Assembly (NCBI GenBank): GCA_018645535.1
Contig: JABGWN010000003.1
Coordinates: 1-6,492, forward strand
DNA from: Methanobacteriota archaeon
GTDB lineage: Archaea; Thermoplasmatota; Poseidoniia; Poseidoniales; Poseidoniaceae
Length of the DNA: 6,492 nucleotides
Direction: 5' to 3'
The notes below the pieces were generated by a model, which worked only from the letters and a program-made list of their open reading frames with translations, was not told the DNA's origin and ran no database searches. The translations under genes and the position numbers were made by a program. Below, piece by piece: positions 6,083 to 6,492 of this stretch. How positions within the stretch are numbered: position 1 is the first letter of the stretch; every line of letters begins with the position of its first letter.

Positions 6083-6156
6083 TGGAGCACGGACTGGGAT
6101 TTGAACCCAGGTAAGAGGATTTGCAATCCCCGACGTAACCGCTCCGACATCCGTGC
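6083..6156 (-). tRNA. tRNA-Cys (anticodon GCA), 3' CCA encoded
   Basis: 74 nt. The acceptor stem GCACGGA/TCCGTGC is fully paired. The discriminator is U73, the known identity base for cysteine, and CCA is encoded at 6085-6083. The anticodon loop TTGCAAA gives GCA, flanked by a 5-bp stem with one G-U pair. The T arm CTGGG-TTCAAAT-CCCAG is perfect and the variable loop is 4 nt. The D arm is weak: in the best alignment T10-T25 and G13-A22 do not pair, leaving two Watson-Crick pairs (C11-G24, G12-C23). The layout AGCGGTTA plus ATTGCAAAT resembles bacterial (E. coli-type) tRNA-Cys, which also has an odd D arm. It is divergent from the acetyltransferase gene and uninterrupted by an intron. Confidence 0.95.
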
Positions 6157-6176
6157 AGCAACCGTTCCAGCAGGAA

Positions 6177-6189
6177 GTTGTATTTCAAC
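6177..6189 (-). promoter_or_regulatory. Possible TATA-like element for tRNA-Cys
   Basis: On the minus strand GTTGAAATACAAC is centred about 26-27 nt before the mature tRNA 5' end, the position expected for an archaeal TATA box with transcription starting at or next to the tRNA. The call rests on spacing and AT content only. Confidence 0.3.
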
Positions 6190-6202
6190 GCGCCTCACTC
6201 AA

Positions 6203-6211
6203 CATACTTAT
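6203..6211 (+). promoter_or_regulatory. Possible TATA-like element for the acetyltransferase gene
   Basis: CATACTTAT is centred about 28-29 nt before the ATG at 6236, compatible with a leaderless or near-leaderless mRNA, as for the operon at 540. No Shine-Dalgarno sequence is seen before this ATG. It lies in the 79-nt divergent gap shared with tRNA-Cys. Confidence 0.3.
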
Positions 6212-6235
6212 GATGAATCAAGAATTGCACTTAAC

Positions 6236-6492
6236 ATGGTCCACGTGAAAGGTCCCGGTTGGATGCCTTCCGAAGCGTATTACCAATGCAGGTATGCGAC
6301 ATTGCGCCAACCACTTGGTTTCGAACGAGGGGCGGAACTGCTCGAAGACGATTCAGATGCGATTCATGCATACGTGAAAGATGAACATGAAGACATTGTG
6401 TGCGTCGGAAGGGCTCATCTCATTCCAGAAGAAAGTGATGGATCTCAGTCAGATTTTCCTGGGGCAAATGGGCCGAAAACTCCTGCCTTCAG
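6236..6492 (+). CDS. GNAT-type acetyltransferase, N-terminal part, 3' end outside window
   Basis: Open from the ATG at 6236 to the window edge: 85 codons plus 2 bases. GNAT enzymes transfer an acetyl group from acetyl-CoA to an amine. Visible marks are YYQCRYATLRQPLGFERG at about 15-32, typical of the first helix region (xLRxPLG), then an acidic stretch with DAIHAYV and DIVCVGRAHLIPE at about 55-67, the beta-strands that precede the acetyl-CoA loop. The acetyl-CoA-binding RxxGxG/A motif would lie beyond the edge, so activity cannot be judged. No other in-frame ATG, GTG or TTG was found between the tRNA and 6236; a second ATG at 6263 (residue 10) is possible. The substrate is unknown. Confidence 0.75.
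   Translation, partial: MVHVKGPGWMPSEAYYQCRYATLRQPLGFERGAELLEDDSDAIHAYVKDEHEDIVCVGRAHLIPEESDGSQSDFPGANGPKTPAF

Noticed and set aside
6083..6156. tRNA-Cys as a pseudogene because of D-stem mismatches
   Set aside because: Acceptor, anticodon and T arms are intact, and U73, GCA and CCA are all correct, so a functional tRNA is more likely.
1..6492. CRISPR array, insertion sequence or integration site
   Set aside because: No regularly spaced short repeats, transposase-like reading frame or tRNA-end duplication was seen; the only repeats are FAS1 domain copies.

Overview
The window looks like a chromosomal segment of a marine planktonic euryarchaeon, most likely Marine Group II / Candidatus Poseidoniales. 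This is an inference from several features: a surface protein ending in a PGF-CTERM-type tail, fasciclin and blue-copper domains in one large exported protein, TATA-like elements about 26 nt upstream of start codons (leaderless initiation), GAGGTG-type ribosome binding sites inside an operon, and moderate GC. No mobile element, CRISPR array, rRNA or phage gene is visible.

Layout, left to right. Positions 1-477 (+) hold the C-terminal part of enolase, cut by the window edge. A short intergenic gap with a TATA-like element leads into a tightly packed three-gene operon on + with gaps of only 9 nt. (i) 540-2831 is a 763-aa exported, C-terminally anchored protein with three fasciclin (FAS1) domains, two predicted type-1 copper (cupredoxin) domains and a small four-cysteine module made of two half-repeats. 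(ii) 2841-3767 is a 308-aa N-terminally anchored, beta-rich secreted protein of uncertain family with a weak HmuY-like stretch. (iii) 3777-4808 is a membrane-anchored beta-propeller of the PQQ-type glucose/sorbosone dehydrogenase family. The operon converges on a class I/II PLP-dependent aminotransferase (4839-5978, -) that starts with TTG. Upstream of it lies a perfect 14-bp palindrome, then tRNA-Cys(GCA) on - with an encoded CCA (6083-6156). At the right edge the 5' part of a GNAT-type acetyltransferase begins on + at 6236 and runs off the window.

The most interesting part is the three-gene operon. All three products are predicted to sit outside the cytoplasmic membrane. One is a PQQ-type dehydrogenase and another carries two apparently complete blue-copper sites. 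A working hypothesis is an extracytoplasmic redox module in which a surface-anchored FAS1/cupredoxin protein takes electrons from the dehydrogenase, with the middle protein as a cofactor-binding or structural partner. The operon layout and metal-ligand motifs are visible in the sequence; the electron-transfer link is inference.
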